This document shows positions 26,099 to 35,111 of a stretch of 64,000 nt of DNA, in pieces. Below the pieces are notes generated by a model. The model made no database searches. It was given only the letters and a program-made list of their open reading frames with translations, and was not told the origin of the DNA. Made by a program: the position numbers and the translations under genes. The stretch's first letter is position 1. Each line of letters begins with the position of its first letter. Source of the stretch: Rickettsiales bacterium Ac37b (GTDB taxonomy: Bacteria; Pseudomonadota; Alphaproteobacteria; Rickettsiales; Arcanibacteraceae); contig CP009217.2 in assembly GCA_000746585.2 (NCBI GenBank), forward strand, positions 660,662-724,661, read 5' to 3'.

Positions 26099-26108
26099 AA
26101 TTATTATA

Positions 26109-26642
26109 TTACTTGTTGCACATATAGGGTGATTGTATACCAAAATTAGATAAAACAGCAATTTCTAATTTTTCCATTTTTTCAGCAGTTTGATCATTAT
26201 CATGAGTATATCCCATTAAATGTAATATACCATGTACGAGTAAATGACTAAAATGGCTGGAAAAAGTTTTATTTTGAGTAATTGCTTCTTCATTAATAAC
26301 CTCTAGCGCCATTATAATATCGCCTAACAATATAAAATTAAGATAATGAGGTGCTAGATTGGTAATATTTTCTGGGTCAATATCTTGTACGGGAAATGAT
26401 AAAACATTTGTAGCTTTATCACGATGGCGATAAGTATTGTTCAATAATTGTATTTCTTCATTATTTATAAGGGTGACAGAAAATTCTATGTTCCTTAAGT
26501 ATTTTGTACAATTTAAAGTATTAAAAGTATTATATGATATATCATATATTAAATCTGTAATATTTGAAAGATGGGTATGCCATCCAGGTTCATCAACATT
26601 TATATCTATGTTTAAGGAAAAATTACTATCTGCATTATTCAT
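26109..26642 (-). CDS. ybeY: Endoribonuclease YbeY (16S rRNA maturation)
   Basis: Zinc-dependent single-strand endoribonuclease needed for 16S rRNA 3' processing and ribosome quality control. The 177-residue protein carries the metal motif HLLVHGILHLMGYTHDND (about 132-149), that is H-x3-H-x5-H, and the family segments NKTYRHRDKATNVLSFP (here NNTYRHRD...) and LGDIIMALEVI. It overlaps phoH by 4 nt and ends 10 nt before tlyC starts, the standard phoH-ybeY-corC order of proteobacteria. Confidence 0.93.
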   Translation of the reverse strand: MNNADSNFSLNIDINVDEPGWHTHLSNITDLIYDISYNTFNTLNCTKYLRNIEFSVTLINNEEIQLLNNTYRHRDKATNVLSFPVQDIDPENITNLAPHYLNFILLGDIIMALEVINEEAITQNKTFSSHFSHLLVHGILHLMGYTHDNDQTAEKMEKLEIAVLSNFGIQSPYMCNK

Positions 26643-27583
26643 TGATTATATGCCTGTATAATTTTTATTATTAAAGGATTTCTTATAATATCTTTTTCAT
26701 TAAGTAGAATAAAACCAATTTCTGGTATAGATGATAATTTATTTATAGCATCTACTAGTCCAGATTTTTGGCCAAGTAAGTCCCCTTGAGAAGGATCACC
26801 CGTAATAACCATACGAGAATATTTTCCTAATCTTGTTAGAAACATTTTCATTTGTATAGTAGTAGTATTTTGCGCTTCATCTAATATTATATAAGCATTA
26901 TTTAAGGTACGTCCACGCATAAATGCAAGTGGTGCTAACTCTATTTCGCCATTATCCATATATTTTGCTAACAGATCGGCATTAATCATATCTAAAAGAG
27001 CATCATATAGAGGCTGTAAGTATGGATCTATTTTCTCTTTTATATCACCTGGTAAAAAGCCTAGTTTTTCACCCGCTTCAACTGCAGGTCGAGTTAGTAT
27101 AATACGCTCTACTTGTTTAGTAAGAAACATATGAACAGCATGAGCTACTGCAAGATAAGTTTTACCAGTACCCGCAGGCCCTGTTGCAAATACTATTTCT
27201 TGATTTTTTAGAGCACATAAATATTGTGATTGATTATATGAATAAGGTGATATCACACGTTTAGGAGTTTTTATATATATTGAGTCAGTAGATATGTTCA
27301 TTTGATTTGCGCGCGCTAATTCTATTGTAGATTCAAAGTCTTTTATATCAAGACTTTTAGTTTGCTTTAGTTGTTTATATAGTGTTTCTAGGACGAATTT
27401 AGCAAAATCTGTTTGTTTAGCAAAACCTGATATAGATAATTTATTACCACGAACTGTAATGGTAACTTTTAACTTTTGCTCTATATAGCGTAAATAGCTA
27501 TCATCTGTACCAAATAATTCAGACAGCAAACTATTGTTATCAAAAGTTATATAAGCAAGATGATTATTTATAAATGTAGCCAT
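26639..27583 (-). CDS. ybeZ: PhoH-like ATPase (YbeZ)
   Basis: P-loop NTPase, thought to be an RNA-associated partner of YbeY. The 314-residue protein has an N-terminal KH-like region, then Walker A FATGPAGTGKTYLAVA (about 131-146), RPAVEAGEKLGFLPGD, PLYDALLDM, GRTLNNAYIILDEAQNTT (Walker B) and MVITGDPSQGDL. All motifs are intact and the length is normal. First gene of phoH-ybeY-tlyC. Upstream, 27584-27854 is AT-rich and holds no gene that I can see. Confidence 0.92.
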   Translation of the reverse strand: MATFINNHLAYITFDNNSLLSELFGTDDSYLRYIEQKLKVTITVRGNKLSISGFAKQTDFAKFVLETLYKQLKQTKSLDIKDFESTIELARANQMNISTDSIYIKTPKRVISPYSYNQSQYLCALKNQEIVFATGPAGTGKTYLAVAHAVHMFLTKQVERIILTRPAVEAGEKLGFLPGDIKEKIDPYLQPLYDALLDMINADLLAKYMDNGEIELAPLAFMRGRTLNNAYIILDEAQNTTTIQMKMFLTRLGKYSRMVITGDPSQGDLLGQKSGLVDAINKLSSIPEIGFILLNEKDIIRNPLIIKIIQAYNQ

Positions 27584-27854
27584 ATATTAAGAAATATATT
27601 GAAATACAGTAATATATGTCAGTCAATCATTTAGAGTTAAAACTCTATGATTGATAGATATACAATTATATAGTGCTTGAAAGATCATTTTAAAAGCCAA
27701 TTAGTAAAATAATATATAACTAATGAATATAACAATAAATTATAAATAAATCTAGTCTGATTTCTAAATAAAAAGGGGGCATATAAACAACCTTTTCATA
27801 CTTACGAATACATTTTTCTAATTAGATACCCCTTTTCTACTCTTTTATACATTC

Positions 27855-28496
27855 TTAAGCTGTTTTGTGAAGTTTTGACTTATTAGAATGTAAACTTTTT
27901 AATTTAGAAGAACTCTTTTTAGACACTAAAGGAGACTTCTTCTTGGCAGATACAGTTTTGTTTTTAGCAGCTGTTATTTTCTTTTTAGCCGTAGCTACTT
28001 TGGCTTTGATTTTAGTTTTGGTAACTTTAGCTTTAGCAGTTGCTATTTTCTTTTTAACTGTAGCTACTTTAGCTTTAATTTTAGCTTTAGTAGTTTTGGC
28101 TTTAGAAGTTGTAACTTTCTTTTTTGCTACAGTTTTTTTCTTAGTAGTTTTTGAAGCTTTGGCTTTTGTGGTTTTAGAACCTGAAGTAGGTTTTTTTACC
28201 TTGGCAATAGCATTCTGTAAAATAGCATATAAAGTGTCGTTAGAGTTTTTAATTTTTTCTTTTAAAAGACGTTCATTAGTAATTAAATGTACAATTAGTT
28301 TGGCTAACTGTTGTACAGGAGAATCATGGCTGCTAGATTGCTTTAAATGATTTTTAATTAATTGTTGATGTTCATCAAGGAAATTAACAACTGATTTTGT
28401 TAGAGAATCTAATTGATGAGTAGAATGTTTAGAGGTGGTACTTTTGGTATTCACCTTATGTGTAGTTTTTAATTTAGAAACTTTAGATAATGACAT
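27855..28496 (-). CDS. Histone H1-like Lys/Ala-rich protein
   Basis: 213 residues. The N-terminal third is ordinary (helical, DEHQQLIKNHLKQSS; QLAKLIVHLITNERLLKEKI). The C-terminal 130 residues are almost entirely K, A, T, S and V in degenerate repeats of the AKIKAKVATAKKKI type, resembling eukaryotic histone H1 tails and chlamydial Hc1/Hc2 or AlgP-like proteins. It most likely binds DNA electrostatically. The ribosome site GGAG lies 7 nt upstream of ATG 28496. An inverted pair AAAAGGGG / CCCCTTTT (27771 and 27829) lies downstream but with a 50-nt loop. The long upstream gap (28497-28840) shows no gene. Confidence 0.75.
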   Translation of the reverse strand: MSLSKVSKLKTTHKVNTKSTTSKHSTHQLDSLTKSVVNFLDEHQQLIKNHLKQSSSHDSPVQQLAKLIVHLITNERLLKEKIKNSNDTLYAILQNAIAKVKKPTSGSKTTKAKASKTTKKKTVAKKKVTTSKAKTTKAKIKAKVATVKKKIATAKAKVTKTKIKAKVATAKKKITAAKNKTVSAKKKSPLVSKKSSSKLKSLHSNKSKLHKTA

Positions 28497-28840
28497 TATT
28501 ATCTCCTACTTGAGTTGTCAATGATCCAGCTATATACCTTATAGCTAATAATTATAATTTTAATAGTAAGAAATAGTAGTTAATTTTTTATTAAACATTA
28601 ATTTATTGCATATAGTAGGAATCTTAAGATATATTATATAATTTGTATTAAAAAATTAAAAATAAATTTTTGAGCTAGCCTTGCTTAATTATGGTATAGC
28701 AATCTTTCTATTACATGCCACTATATATTTTTTTCTTTAACTAAACCTTTAATTTTTTTAAAAAAAGGTACTTCCGTAGTTACAATTTTTAATTATATAA
28801 TTTGTATATGTGATATTTTTACAATTTAGAGGTACCAGGA

Positions 28841-29377
28841 ATGGGTTTTACAAGCAAAAGAGGTCGTCCTCGCCGGAATCCTGATAATTCTAATATCATT
28901 ACTAAAGAACTTTCAATCAAACATAAGGCTGGCTTAACTAGGGAACCCTTAGATATTTTCTTAGCTAAAGGTATCTTAAGTAACATAGAGCATAAAGCAG
29001 GGGGTTACTTACGTAAGCTTTATACATTAAGATTTAGTATATTCCATCTCAAAGCTTATGATCATAGTTATGTTAAAGGACGTTCTTTAGATAATTATGA
29101 TGAAGAATGGTTAAAAATTAAAAATCTGGAATATCAAGAAGCAATTTTAATATTACGTAGCTGTAAAGCATTTAGCGTAGTTACTAATTTGTGTTTATTT
29201 AATCAATTTCCGCGCAGTTTTTCTTATGCGCTTAAGCAGCCTTTTAATGAATTGAAGGTAATAGCAGAGGAAAGATATAATGAAATAGAAGTCTTAAAAT
29301 ATGGATTAGGAAAATTGGCAGAATTTTTTGGTATAATTGCTAATATAGATTATGCAAACCAAAATTCTCAGGCATAA
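28841..29377 (+). CDS. Putative terminase small subunit-like protein
   Basis: 178 residues, not recognised by family signature. The inference comes from its position: it overlaps the terminase large-subunit gene by 26 nt in the same orientation, the usual order for TerS-TerL pairs. The N-terminus contains KRGRPRRNPDN, an AT-hook-like basic DNA-binding tract. The rest is predicted helical and ends with a Gln/Asn-rich tail. GAGGTACC lies upstream of ATG 28841. No other packaging, portal or capsid gene is nearby, so this is a stranded packaging module rather than a prophage. Confidence 0.55.
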   Translation: MGFTSKRGRPRRNPDNSNIITKELSIKHKAGLTREPLDIFLAKGILSNIEHKAGGYLRKLYTLRFSIFHLKAYDHSYVKGRSLDNYDEEWLKIKNLEYQEAILILRSCKAFSVVTNLCLFNQFPRSFSYALKQPFNELKVIAEERYNEIEVLKYGLGKLAEFFGIIANIDYANQNSQA

Positions 29378-30764
29378 ATATTATGAGTTACTAAAAGCTG
29401 ATTTCACAAGCTTTATTGGTAAAAGTTTTATAACTGTCAATCCAGGAACAAAATTTTTATATAATTGGCATATTGAGCTAATATCCGAGATATTGCAGGA
29501 AGTAGCTCAAGGTAAGATAAAGCGTTTAGTTATTAATATGCCACCTCGTTATTTGAAGTCATTATGTGTCAGTGTAGCATGGCCTGCATGGTTATTAGGC
29601 CATAATCCTACTCAGCGTATTATGGTGGCTAGTTATTCTCAATTACTTAGCAATAAACATTCTTTAGATTGTAGAATAGTAATGCTTTCTAAATGGTATA
29701 GAGAGTTATTTCCAGAAACAATTTTAAGATATGACCAGAATACTAAATATAAATTTGCTACAAATCATGGAGGATTTCGTTTTGCAACCTCTATTAATGG
29801 TACAAATACTGGAGAAGGTGGAAACGTCTTAATTGTGGATGATCCTCATAATTTTATGCATATAAATTCGATCAAGCAGCGTAACAAAGTTATAGAATGG
29901 TTTGAACAAGGATTTATTAGTCGCTTAGATGATAAAAATACAGGTTCTATCGTACTTGTGATGCAAAGATTCCATGAGAACGATTTAGCTGGTTATTTAT
30001 TGAAGAAAAACTCTTGTTCACGGTATTATCTAAAAATACCAGCTATTACGCATCAAAAAACTTATATTTCAGTAGGTAAATTAAATATAATAAGAGAAGA
30101 AGGATCAATATTACATACCAAAAGAGAAGATAAAATCCAATTAAATATAATTAAAAATGAATTAGGAGAATATAGTTTTGCTGCCCAATATCAGCAAATG
30201 CCTATAAATACTATGGGTAATATGATTAAGGCTGAATGGATTAAACGTTATAAGGAAATTCCTATAGGTGGCAAAATAATTCAGAGCTGGGATACAGCAA
30301 TTAAAGCCGGTAGAAATAATAACTATACAGTATGTAGTACATGGATGCTAGATAAGAATAACTATTATTTAATAGATATATGTCGTGTTAGAGTTGAGTA
30401 TCCTGATTTAAAAAAGTTGGTAGAAGCTTTAGCAGGAAGATGGAAAGCTGAGTTAATTTTAATTGAAGATAAAGCAAGTGGTCAGTCATTATTGCAAGAT
30501 TTTAAGAGGGAGGGAAAATTACCTTTAATGGCTATCAGACCTGTAGGAGATAAGATCACACGCTTTGCATCATGCTCAATAATGTTTGAGTTAGGGCGTG
30601 TATTTTTACCTCTCGAGAGCAAGTGGTTAACAGAATTGGAGTATGAATTATTATCTTTTCCTATTACCAATTATGATGATCAAATTGATTCAATTAGCCA
30701 ATTTTTATCCTATATTAAGAATCATATCTATAATGGAACAAAATTTAAGATTAGGATGTTATAA
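29352..30764 (+). CDS. Phage/GTA-type terminase large subunit
   Basis: DNA-packaging motor with ATPase and nuclease parts, 470 residues. The N-terminal ATPase has the Walker A-like NMPPRYLKS (62-70), as in the terminase subfamily that uses PPRxxKS, then ASYSQLLSNK, and Walker B NVLIVDDPHN near 161-170. The C-terminal RNase H-like nuclease keeps acidic positions in SWDTAIKAG (about 312-320), LIEDKASGQSLL (about 370-381) and NYDDQIDSISQF. It appears intact. Alphaproteobacterial gene-transfer-agent terminases are of similar type, and in Rickettsiales GTA genes are often scattered, so a GTA origin is plausible. An M3 element follows 15 nt later. Confidence 0.85.
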   Translation: MQTKILRHKYYELLKADFTSFIGKSFITVNPGTKFLYNWHIELISEILQEVAQGKIKRLVINMPPRYLKSLCVSVAWPAWLLGHNPTQRIMVASYSQLLSNKHSLDCRIVMLSKWYRELFPETILRYDQNTKYKFATNHGGFRFATSINGTNTGEGGNVLIVDDPHNFMHINSIKQRNKVIEWFEQGFISRLDDKNTGSIVLVMQRFHENDLAGYLLKKNSCSRYYLKIPAITHQKTYISVGKLNIIREEGSILHTKREDKIQLNIIKNELGEYSFAAQYQQMPINTMGNMIKAEWIKRYKEIPIGGKIIQSWDTAIKAGRNNNYTVCSTWMLDKNNYYLIDICRVRVEYPDLKKLVEALAGRWKAELILIEDKASGQSLLQDFKREGKLPLMAIRPVGDKITRFASCSIMFELGRVFLPLESKWLTELEYELLSFPITNYDDQIDSISQFLSYIKNHIYNGTKFKIRML

Positions 30765-30779
30765 GGATCAGAATGTAAA

Positions 30780-30887
30780 TATAGTAAATTGATTTGAACT
30801 TGCAGACGCAGTTAACTCAAAGCTCTCCTACTATTTGTAGGCTTTGCTCTATCTACCCTCGTCCCAAATACAGCTTAATTTACTATA
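30780..30887. repeat. M3-type MITE (108 bp)
   Basis: Bounded by TATAGTAAATTGATTTGAAC on the left and AGCTTAATTTACTATA on the right; read on the other strand the right end is TATAGTAAATTAAGCTGTAT, close to the IS630 terminal repeat. The centre is CTCTCCTACTATTTGTAGGC. Near-identical inverse copy at 8791-8897. Confidence 0.85.
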
Positions 30888-30928
30888 GCTTATCATTCCT
30901 ATCTACTCAGGAAGCTGAAAAAATATAG
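30888..30928. repeat. M1 fragment (right end only)
   Basis: TCATTCCTATCTACTCAGGA and AGCTGAAAAAATATAG match the right 40 bp of M1 elements. It is fused directly to the preceding M3 copy. Confidence 0.65.
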
Positions 30929-30946
30929 TGCATAATATTAAGACTA

Positions 30947-32638
30947 TCATGACTTTTTAATATTAATAGCAAATTGCTGAACTATTGATAAAACATTATT
31001 CCAAGCCCAGTATATAATTAAACCCGCAGGTAACGAACCAAACATAAACGTAAATATCACTGGTAAAAACTTCATAACTCGTGCTTGTACTGGATCAGTT
31101 GGCTCAGGATTCATCCTTTGTTGTAAATACATAGTAATACCCATAATAATAGGCCATATACCTACATGTAATATACCTGGAGGGGACCATGGAATTAGTC
31201 CAAATAAATTAAAGAATGAAGTTGGATCTGGCATCGATAAATCGTGTATCCATCCAAAAAAAGGAGCTTGACGCATTTCTAAAGTCACAAATAATACCTT
31301 GTATAATGAAAAGAAAACTGGAATTTGAATCAAAATAGGCAAACAACCCGATAATGGATTTACTCCCTCACGTTTGTATAGATCCATTACTTCCTTATTA
31401 AACTTCATACGATCATTGCCGCATTTTTCTTTTAATTTATTAATATAAGGCTGCAATTGTTTCATTTTATTCATAGAATGATATGATTTATTAGCAAGAG
31501 GAAACATAATTAATTTTACAACTACAGTAAGTAATAAAATTGCAATACCAAAATTTCCTACAAATGAATAAAAATATTGTAGTGCATAAAACATTGGCTT
31601 TGTAATAAAATAAAACCAACCAAAATCTATAGCCCTATCAAATAAATTAATATGTAATGATTTCTCATACTGGTCTAATAATTTAAGTTTTTTAGCTCCT
31701 GTAAAAAAATGGCTACCTATTTCGATAGACTGGTTAGGTTGTACTATGTATGGCTGACTTATATAGTCAACTTGTATTTTATTTTGCCCCCCTTTAGTGA
31801 AAGCATGAAAATGTGCTGTAAAATTATCTTGAATATTAGGTATCAGAGCTGTTAGCCAATATTTACTTGTAATACCTAACCAATCTCCTGTTTTATTATG
31901 CATAAATTCTTTTTGCTTATCAGAAAACAAATCATCATAAGTAGATTCACTTAATATACCATTAAATACCCCTATAGGACCTTCATGTAATATAGAATTA
32001 GATTTATGATCTGTTGGCATTGGTTTATTAATCAAGCTATAAGCTGAAATTACAATAGGCTTCTCACTGTAATTTTCCACCTGTTGCTTGATATTAAACA
32101 TATAATAATTATCTATCGAAACTGTAATAGTAAATAGTAGTCCTTCACCATTATTCCAGGACAAGGTTAAAGGATTACTAACTGTTAATAATTTATTATC
32201 AGATTCCCATATTGTTTTAGAATTAGGGAGCTTAAGATTAGGATCTGAAGATACCCAGCCGAATTCTGCAAAATAACTTTCTTTTGTAGCAGGAGGAGAA
32301 AGTAATACAACTTCATTACTATTGGGATCTAAAGATTCTTTATATTCTGCTAGTGTAATATCATCTAATCTTGCGCCATGCAAATCAATAGAGCCATGCA
32401 ATCTACTATTATCAATTGTGACCCGGTTATGGCGTGTTGAAGAAAGAGCCTGTTCCCGTGATTGTAATATATTTTCTGTGATGGCTGATGATACATTATT
32501 ATTAGTATCAATAACGGACGTTTTTTTATTAACTTCTTTATGTTGTTCTATTTTAGGTAATTCATAGTAATACTGCCATAACACTAATACCAACGTTGAC
32601 AATATAATTGCTAAAGAAAGTTTTTTTAAATCAGACAT
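30947..32638 (-). CDS. yidC: Membrane protein insertase YidC
   Basis: Inserts and folds inner-membrane proteins, alone or with SecYEG. The 563-residue protein has an N-terminal helix (about 8-25), a large periplasmic beta-sandwich domain (about 60-340) and the conserved five-helix core at about 355-560. The core includes NFGIAILLLTVVVKLIMFPLANKSYHSMNKMKQLQP with the conserved groove Lys/Arg region, LYKREGVNPLSGCLPILIQIPVFFSLYKVL, and FGSLPAGLIIYWAWNNVLSIVQQ. Full length. It is the last gene of the rpmH-rnpA-yidD-yidC order (minus strand), 15 nt after yidD. Confidence 0.95.
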   Translation of the reverse strand: MSDLKKLSLAIILSTLVLVLWQYYYELPKIEQHKEVNKKTSVIDTNNNVSSAITENILQSREQALSSTRHNRVTIDNSRLHGSIDLHGARLDDITLAEYKESLDPNSNEVVLLSPPATKESYFAEFGWVSSDPNLKLPNSKTIWESDNKLLTVSNPLTLSWNNGEGLLFTITVSIDNYYMFNIKQQVENYSEKPIVISAYSLINKPMPTDHKSNSILHEGPIGVFNGILSESTYDDLFSDKQKEFMHNKTGDWLGITSKYWLTALIPNIQDNFTAHFHAFTKGGQNKIQVDYISQPYIVQPNQSIEIGSHFFTGAKKLKLLDQYEKSLHINLFDRAIDFGWFYFITKPMFYALQYFYSFVGNFGIAILLLTVVVKLIMFPLANKSYHSMNKMKQLQPYINKLKEKCGNDRMKFNKEVMDLYKREGVNPLSGCLPILIQIPVFFSLYKVLFVTLEMRQAPFFGWIHDLSMPDPTSFFNLFGLIPWSPPGILHVGIWPIIMGITMYLQQRMNPEPTDPVQARVMKFLPVIFTFMFGSLPAGLIIYWAWNNVLSIVQQFAINIKKS

Positions 32639-32653
32639 AAGATCACTTTATTA

Positions 32654-32896
32654 TTAGTTATCAGTTGTTTTTAATTGCTTTGGAACGGGATCAAATCCAG
32701 ATTCTCCCCACGGATGACATTTTATAATTCTTAAAAATATTAATTTAGTAGCAACATATAAGTTATGTTGAATTAAAGCCTCATACGCATATTCAGAACA
32801 GCTAGGAGCAAATCTACAAGATGGTTTCATGATAGAAGAAAATATAAGTTGATATATTTTAATTATTAATAATAACAATATACGTATTAAAAACAT
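32654..32896 (-). CDS. yidD: Membrane protein insertion efficiency factor YidD
   Basis: Small membrane-associated protein that assists YidC. The diagnostic segments are IYQLIFSSIMKPSCRFAPSCSEYAYEAL and IIKCHPWGESGFDPVP, with the three family cysteines. The ATG at 32896 (80 residues) has GAAGAG well placed upstream; an in-frame ATG at 32917 would add seven residues. It sits between rnpA and yidC in the conserved order. Confidence 0.93.
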   Translation of the reverse strand: MFLIRILLLLIIKIYQLIFSSIMKPSCRFAPSCSEYAYEALIQHNLYVATKLIFLRIIKCHPWGESGFDPVPKQLKTTDN

Positions 32897-32930
32897 AATA
32901 ACTCTTCTTTTATGCAATCAAGCATCTTAT

Positions 32931-33263
32931 TTAATTAAAAAGGGCATTTAATTTTCTTATACTATATCTAAAATCATTAATTAATTGATTAAAAGGACAG
33001 TATAAAGTTTTCTTTCTGCCAATAATAACATAATTATAGCAGGGAGAATTTTCAGGAAATATATTTTGTACAACTGCCCTTAAGCGCCTCTTAATTCTAT
33101 TTCTCTTAGCAGCATTCCCAAGTTTTTTACTAACTATAATACCTACTGATATTTTATTACAATTATAAGTTTTGGCACAAAATAAAACATGTGTACTGCC
33201 CACAACTTTAATACCATTATTTAGAATAAAAGAAAAATCTGCTTTTCTTCTATTAGTGGACAT
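32931..33263 (-). CDS. rnpA: Ribonuclease P protein component
   Basis: Basic protein that helps RNase P RNA bind pre-tRNA. The 110-residue protein holds the family signature as NAAKRNRIKRRLRAVVQ (about 50-66), preceded by ISVGIIVSKKLG and followed by YNYVIIGRKKTL. It lies 22 nt downstream of rpmH and 13 nt upstream of the longer yidD frame; usual partner order. Confidence 0.93.
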   Translation of the reverse strand: MSTNRRKADFSFILNNGIKVVGSTHVLFCAKTYNCNKISVGIIVSKKLGNAAKRNRIKRRLRAVVQNIFPENSPCYNYVIIGRKKTLYCPFNQLINDFRYSIRKLNALFN

Positions 33264-33285
33264 AAAATAAAACTTTATTTATTTT

Positions 33286-33420
33286 TTAGGCACAAAGGCG
33301 TTTACGTCCTTTAACACGTCTATTGTTAAGTACCCTACGTCCGCCAACACTTGCCATCCTCAATCTAAAACCGTGTCTACGCTTTCTTACTAATTTGCTA
33401 GGCTGATATGTACGTTTCAC
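33286..33420 (-). CDS. rpmH: 50S ribosomal protein L34
   Basis: 44-residue ribosomal protein reading from a GTG start at 33420: it begins (M)[17 protein letters not shown], continues [17 protein letters not shown] and ends [12 protein letters not shown] lies 8 nt upstream, which supports GTG as the initiator. First gene of rpmH-rnpA-yidD-yidC. The dnaA gene that often sits beside rpmH is not here; instead a divergent mscS-like gene starts 104 nt away. Confidence 0.95.
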   Translation of the reverse strand: MKRTYQPSKLVRKRRHGFRLRMASVGGRRVLNNRRVKGRKRLCA

Positions 33421-33523
33421 TATAAAACTCCAATTTTATATTTATATATTAAAAGGACCTCTTGCATATATAGAGCTTCTCTATATACTAATTAATTATG
33501 ATTAAGTCAATTACCTAAAATTT

Positions 33524-34510
33524 ATGTATAAAAAATATATATTACCTATTTTATTTTTAATAGCGCTTGTAATATGCTCTGCGTTATATAGTAGTAGTCA
33601 GGATAATAATGAGTCTATCCAAACCATTTTATCTTTTTTTCAGGGCAATCTTAGCCAATTAGCTTACACTATAACTATGCCTTTATTACGAGCCTGGAAT
33701 TATTCTATATATACTACAACAGATAAGCAGGCTATTACCCTTGGTAATATCTTACTCGGCTTAATATTATTTGTATTAGGGCTTAGATTAGCACGCTATT
33801 TAACTGAACTAACAAAAATAAAGGTTCTGAATATTATCAAATTAGAACCTAATGTAAAGAACATTTTAGAAAAAGTTATTCATGCACTATTTATTATATT
33901 AATTACTTTAACAGTATTAGAAATTTCGCACGTTCCTTTAACCATTTTTACTTTTATTGGTGGTGCATTAGCAATCAGCTTAGGGCTTGGAAGTCAACAT
34001 ATATTAAATAATGTTATTAGTGGCCTTACAATTATGATTGAGCAACCTATTCGACTAGGAGATCTTCTAGACGTAGGAGGAGGAAATATAGGACGTGTAG
34101 TTAATATTGGACCACGATGTGTTATACTACGCACAGCAGATAATATAGATGTTTTGGTACCAAATAGTTTAATTTTACAAAATACTATTATTAATTATAC
34201 ATTAAATGATTCTATTATACGTATCTCAACAAACATATACTGTATGTATAATACCTCCTCACAAGATGTAGAGAGTATTTTACACAGCGCTTTAGAGCAA
34301 AATAAAGATGTATTGAAATATCCTAGACCTCAAATATTGCTGAACTCAATTGAAGGTGGTGTATTACACTTTGTATTAAATTTTTGGATAGACGTAAATG
34401 GCGGTCCAGATCGCAAACAAATTACTAGTAATATCCTGCATTCAATAAATTCTTTGTTACAACAACATAATATACCTATAGCATTTTATCACAACCATAA
34501 TTCTCATTAA
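33524..34510 (+). CDS. Small-conductance mechanosensitive channel (MscS family)
   Basis: Osmotic safety valve of the inner membrane. The 328-residue protein has N-terminal helices at about 5-22, 68-90 and 115-135, followed by the pore helix FIGGALAISLGLGSQHILNNVISGLTIMIEQPIRLGD (Gly/Ala-rich, about 142-178). The beta domain comes next (GRVVNIGPRCVILRTADNIDVLVPNSLILQNTIINYT) and then the alpha/beta C-terminal domain. Only the standard core is present, without a large periplasmic extension. Single gene, divergent from rpmH. Confidence 0.9.
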   Translation: MYKKYILPILFLIALVICSALYSSSQDNNESIQTILSFFQGNLSQLAYTITMPLLRAWNYSIYTTTDKQAITLGNILLGLILFVLGLRLARYLTELTKIKVLNIIKLEPNVKNILEKVIHALFIILITLTVLEISHVPLTIFTFIGGALAISLGLGSQHILNNVISGLTIMIEQPIRLGDLLDVGGGNIGRVVNIGPRCVILRTADNIDVLVPNSLILQNTIINYTLNDSIIRISTNIYCMYNTSSQDVESILHSALEQNKDVLKYPRPQILLNSIEGGVLHFVLNFWIDVNGGPDRKQITSNILHSINSLLQQHNIPIAFYHNHNSH

Positions 34511-34544
34511 GTTATAAGATGATTAGAGCTTTCTCAGCTTCTTG

Positions 34545-34648
34545 CTAGTAAAAACAGTTGAGCATTGATTACTTAGTGCGATAAGAGAATTCTACAATTA
34601 GTAGGAAAGTGCAGAGCTATGTATGCAAGTTCAAATGTTTTTACTATA
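34545..34648. repeat. M2-type MITE abutting the IS630 element
   Basis: Left end GCTAGTAAAAACAGTTGAGC (decayed TATAGT), right end TTCAAATGTTTTTACTATA. The interior TTGATTACTTAGTGCGATAA is shared with 18640-18728. The right-hand TATA is shared with the left end of the IS630-type element. Confidence 0.75.
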
Positions 34649-34718
34649 GTAAATTAAGTTGATAAAGACATGATATATGATATATTAAAAAGCTCATAAA
34701 CCCAAAACAGTAGAAGCA

Positions 34719-35111
34719 ATGGCATATTCCTTAGATTTACGTAAAAAAGTAATTCACTATGTTAATAAAGGTTATACCAGAGAAGAAGCTGCAAGAATTT
34801 TTGGCATAGGTGAAAGAACAATTTATAGATGGTTATCGAGATCGAAATCCGGGAATTTAGCAGCCACACGAGCAGCTAAGCCATGGAAGAAGCTTGATCC
34901 AATCAAATTATTAAACGAGGTGTCTAAAAACAGCAATTGGCTATTATCTGATTTTGCAAAGGTTTTTAATGTGTCTACAGCTGCTATCTGTTTGGCATTC
35001 AAGACTTTGGGGATCACACGAAAAAAAAGACCACACTCTATCGTGAACGGGATGAAGCAAAACGGCAATTATTTTTGGCAGCTATCGCAAACTATAAAGC
35101 GGAAGATATAG
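34719..35111 (+). CDS. IS630 transposase, N-terminal frame (OrfA)
   Basis: 130 residues beginning MAYSLDLRKKVIHYVNKGYT, with a helix-turn-helix (REEAARIFGIGERTIYRWLSR) and a second DNA-binding region (KNSNWLLSDFAKVFNVSTAAICLAFKTLGITRKKRPH). It recognises the IS ends. The frame passes through A8 at 35021-35028 (CGA AAA AAA AGA), where a -1 shift continues into the catalytic frame with KKTTLYRERDEAKRQLFL, the normal IS630 continuation. Without the shift it terminates at 35109-35111 in an unrelated tail. Confidence 0.85.
   Translation: MAYSLDLRKKVIHYVNKGYTREEAARIFGIGERTIYRWLSRSKSGNLAATRAAKPWKKLDPIKLLNEVSKNSNWLLSDFAKVFNVSTAAICLAFKTLGITRKKRPHSIVNGMKQNGNYFWQLSQTIKRKI

Noticed and set aside
27771-27836. 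AAAAGGGG / CCCCTTTT inverted pair as terminator of the H1-like gene
   Set aside because: The loop would be about 50 nt and the stem only 8 bp; too weak to call.
27943-28350. Long hydrophobic frame antisense to the H1-like gene
   Set aside because: It is the complement of Lys/Ala codons, which reads as Leu/Phe/Val-rich sequence; it has no ribosome site and is a shadow.
28700-28790. ACCTTT-A/T tract-AAAGGT hairpin between the H1-like and terminase genes
   Set aside because: It lies between divergent starts where a terminator is not expected, and the stem is almost all A/T.
33264-33523. Origin next to rpmH
   Set aside because: dnaA is absent, there are no DnaA boxes, and the gap is only about 100 nt between divergent genes.
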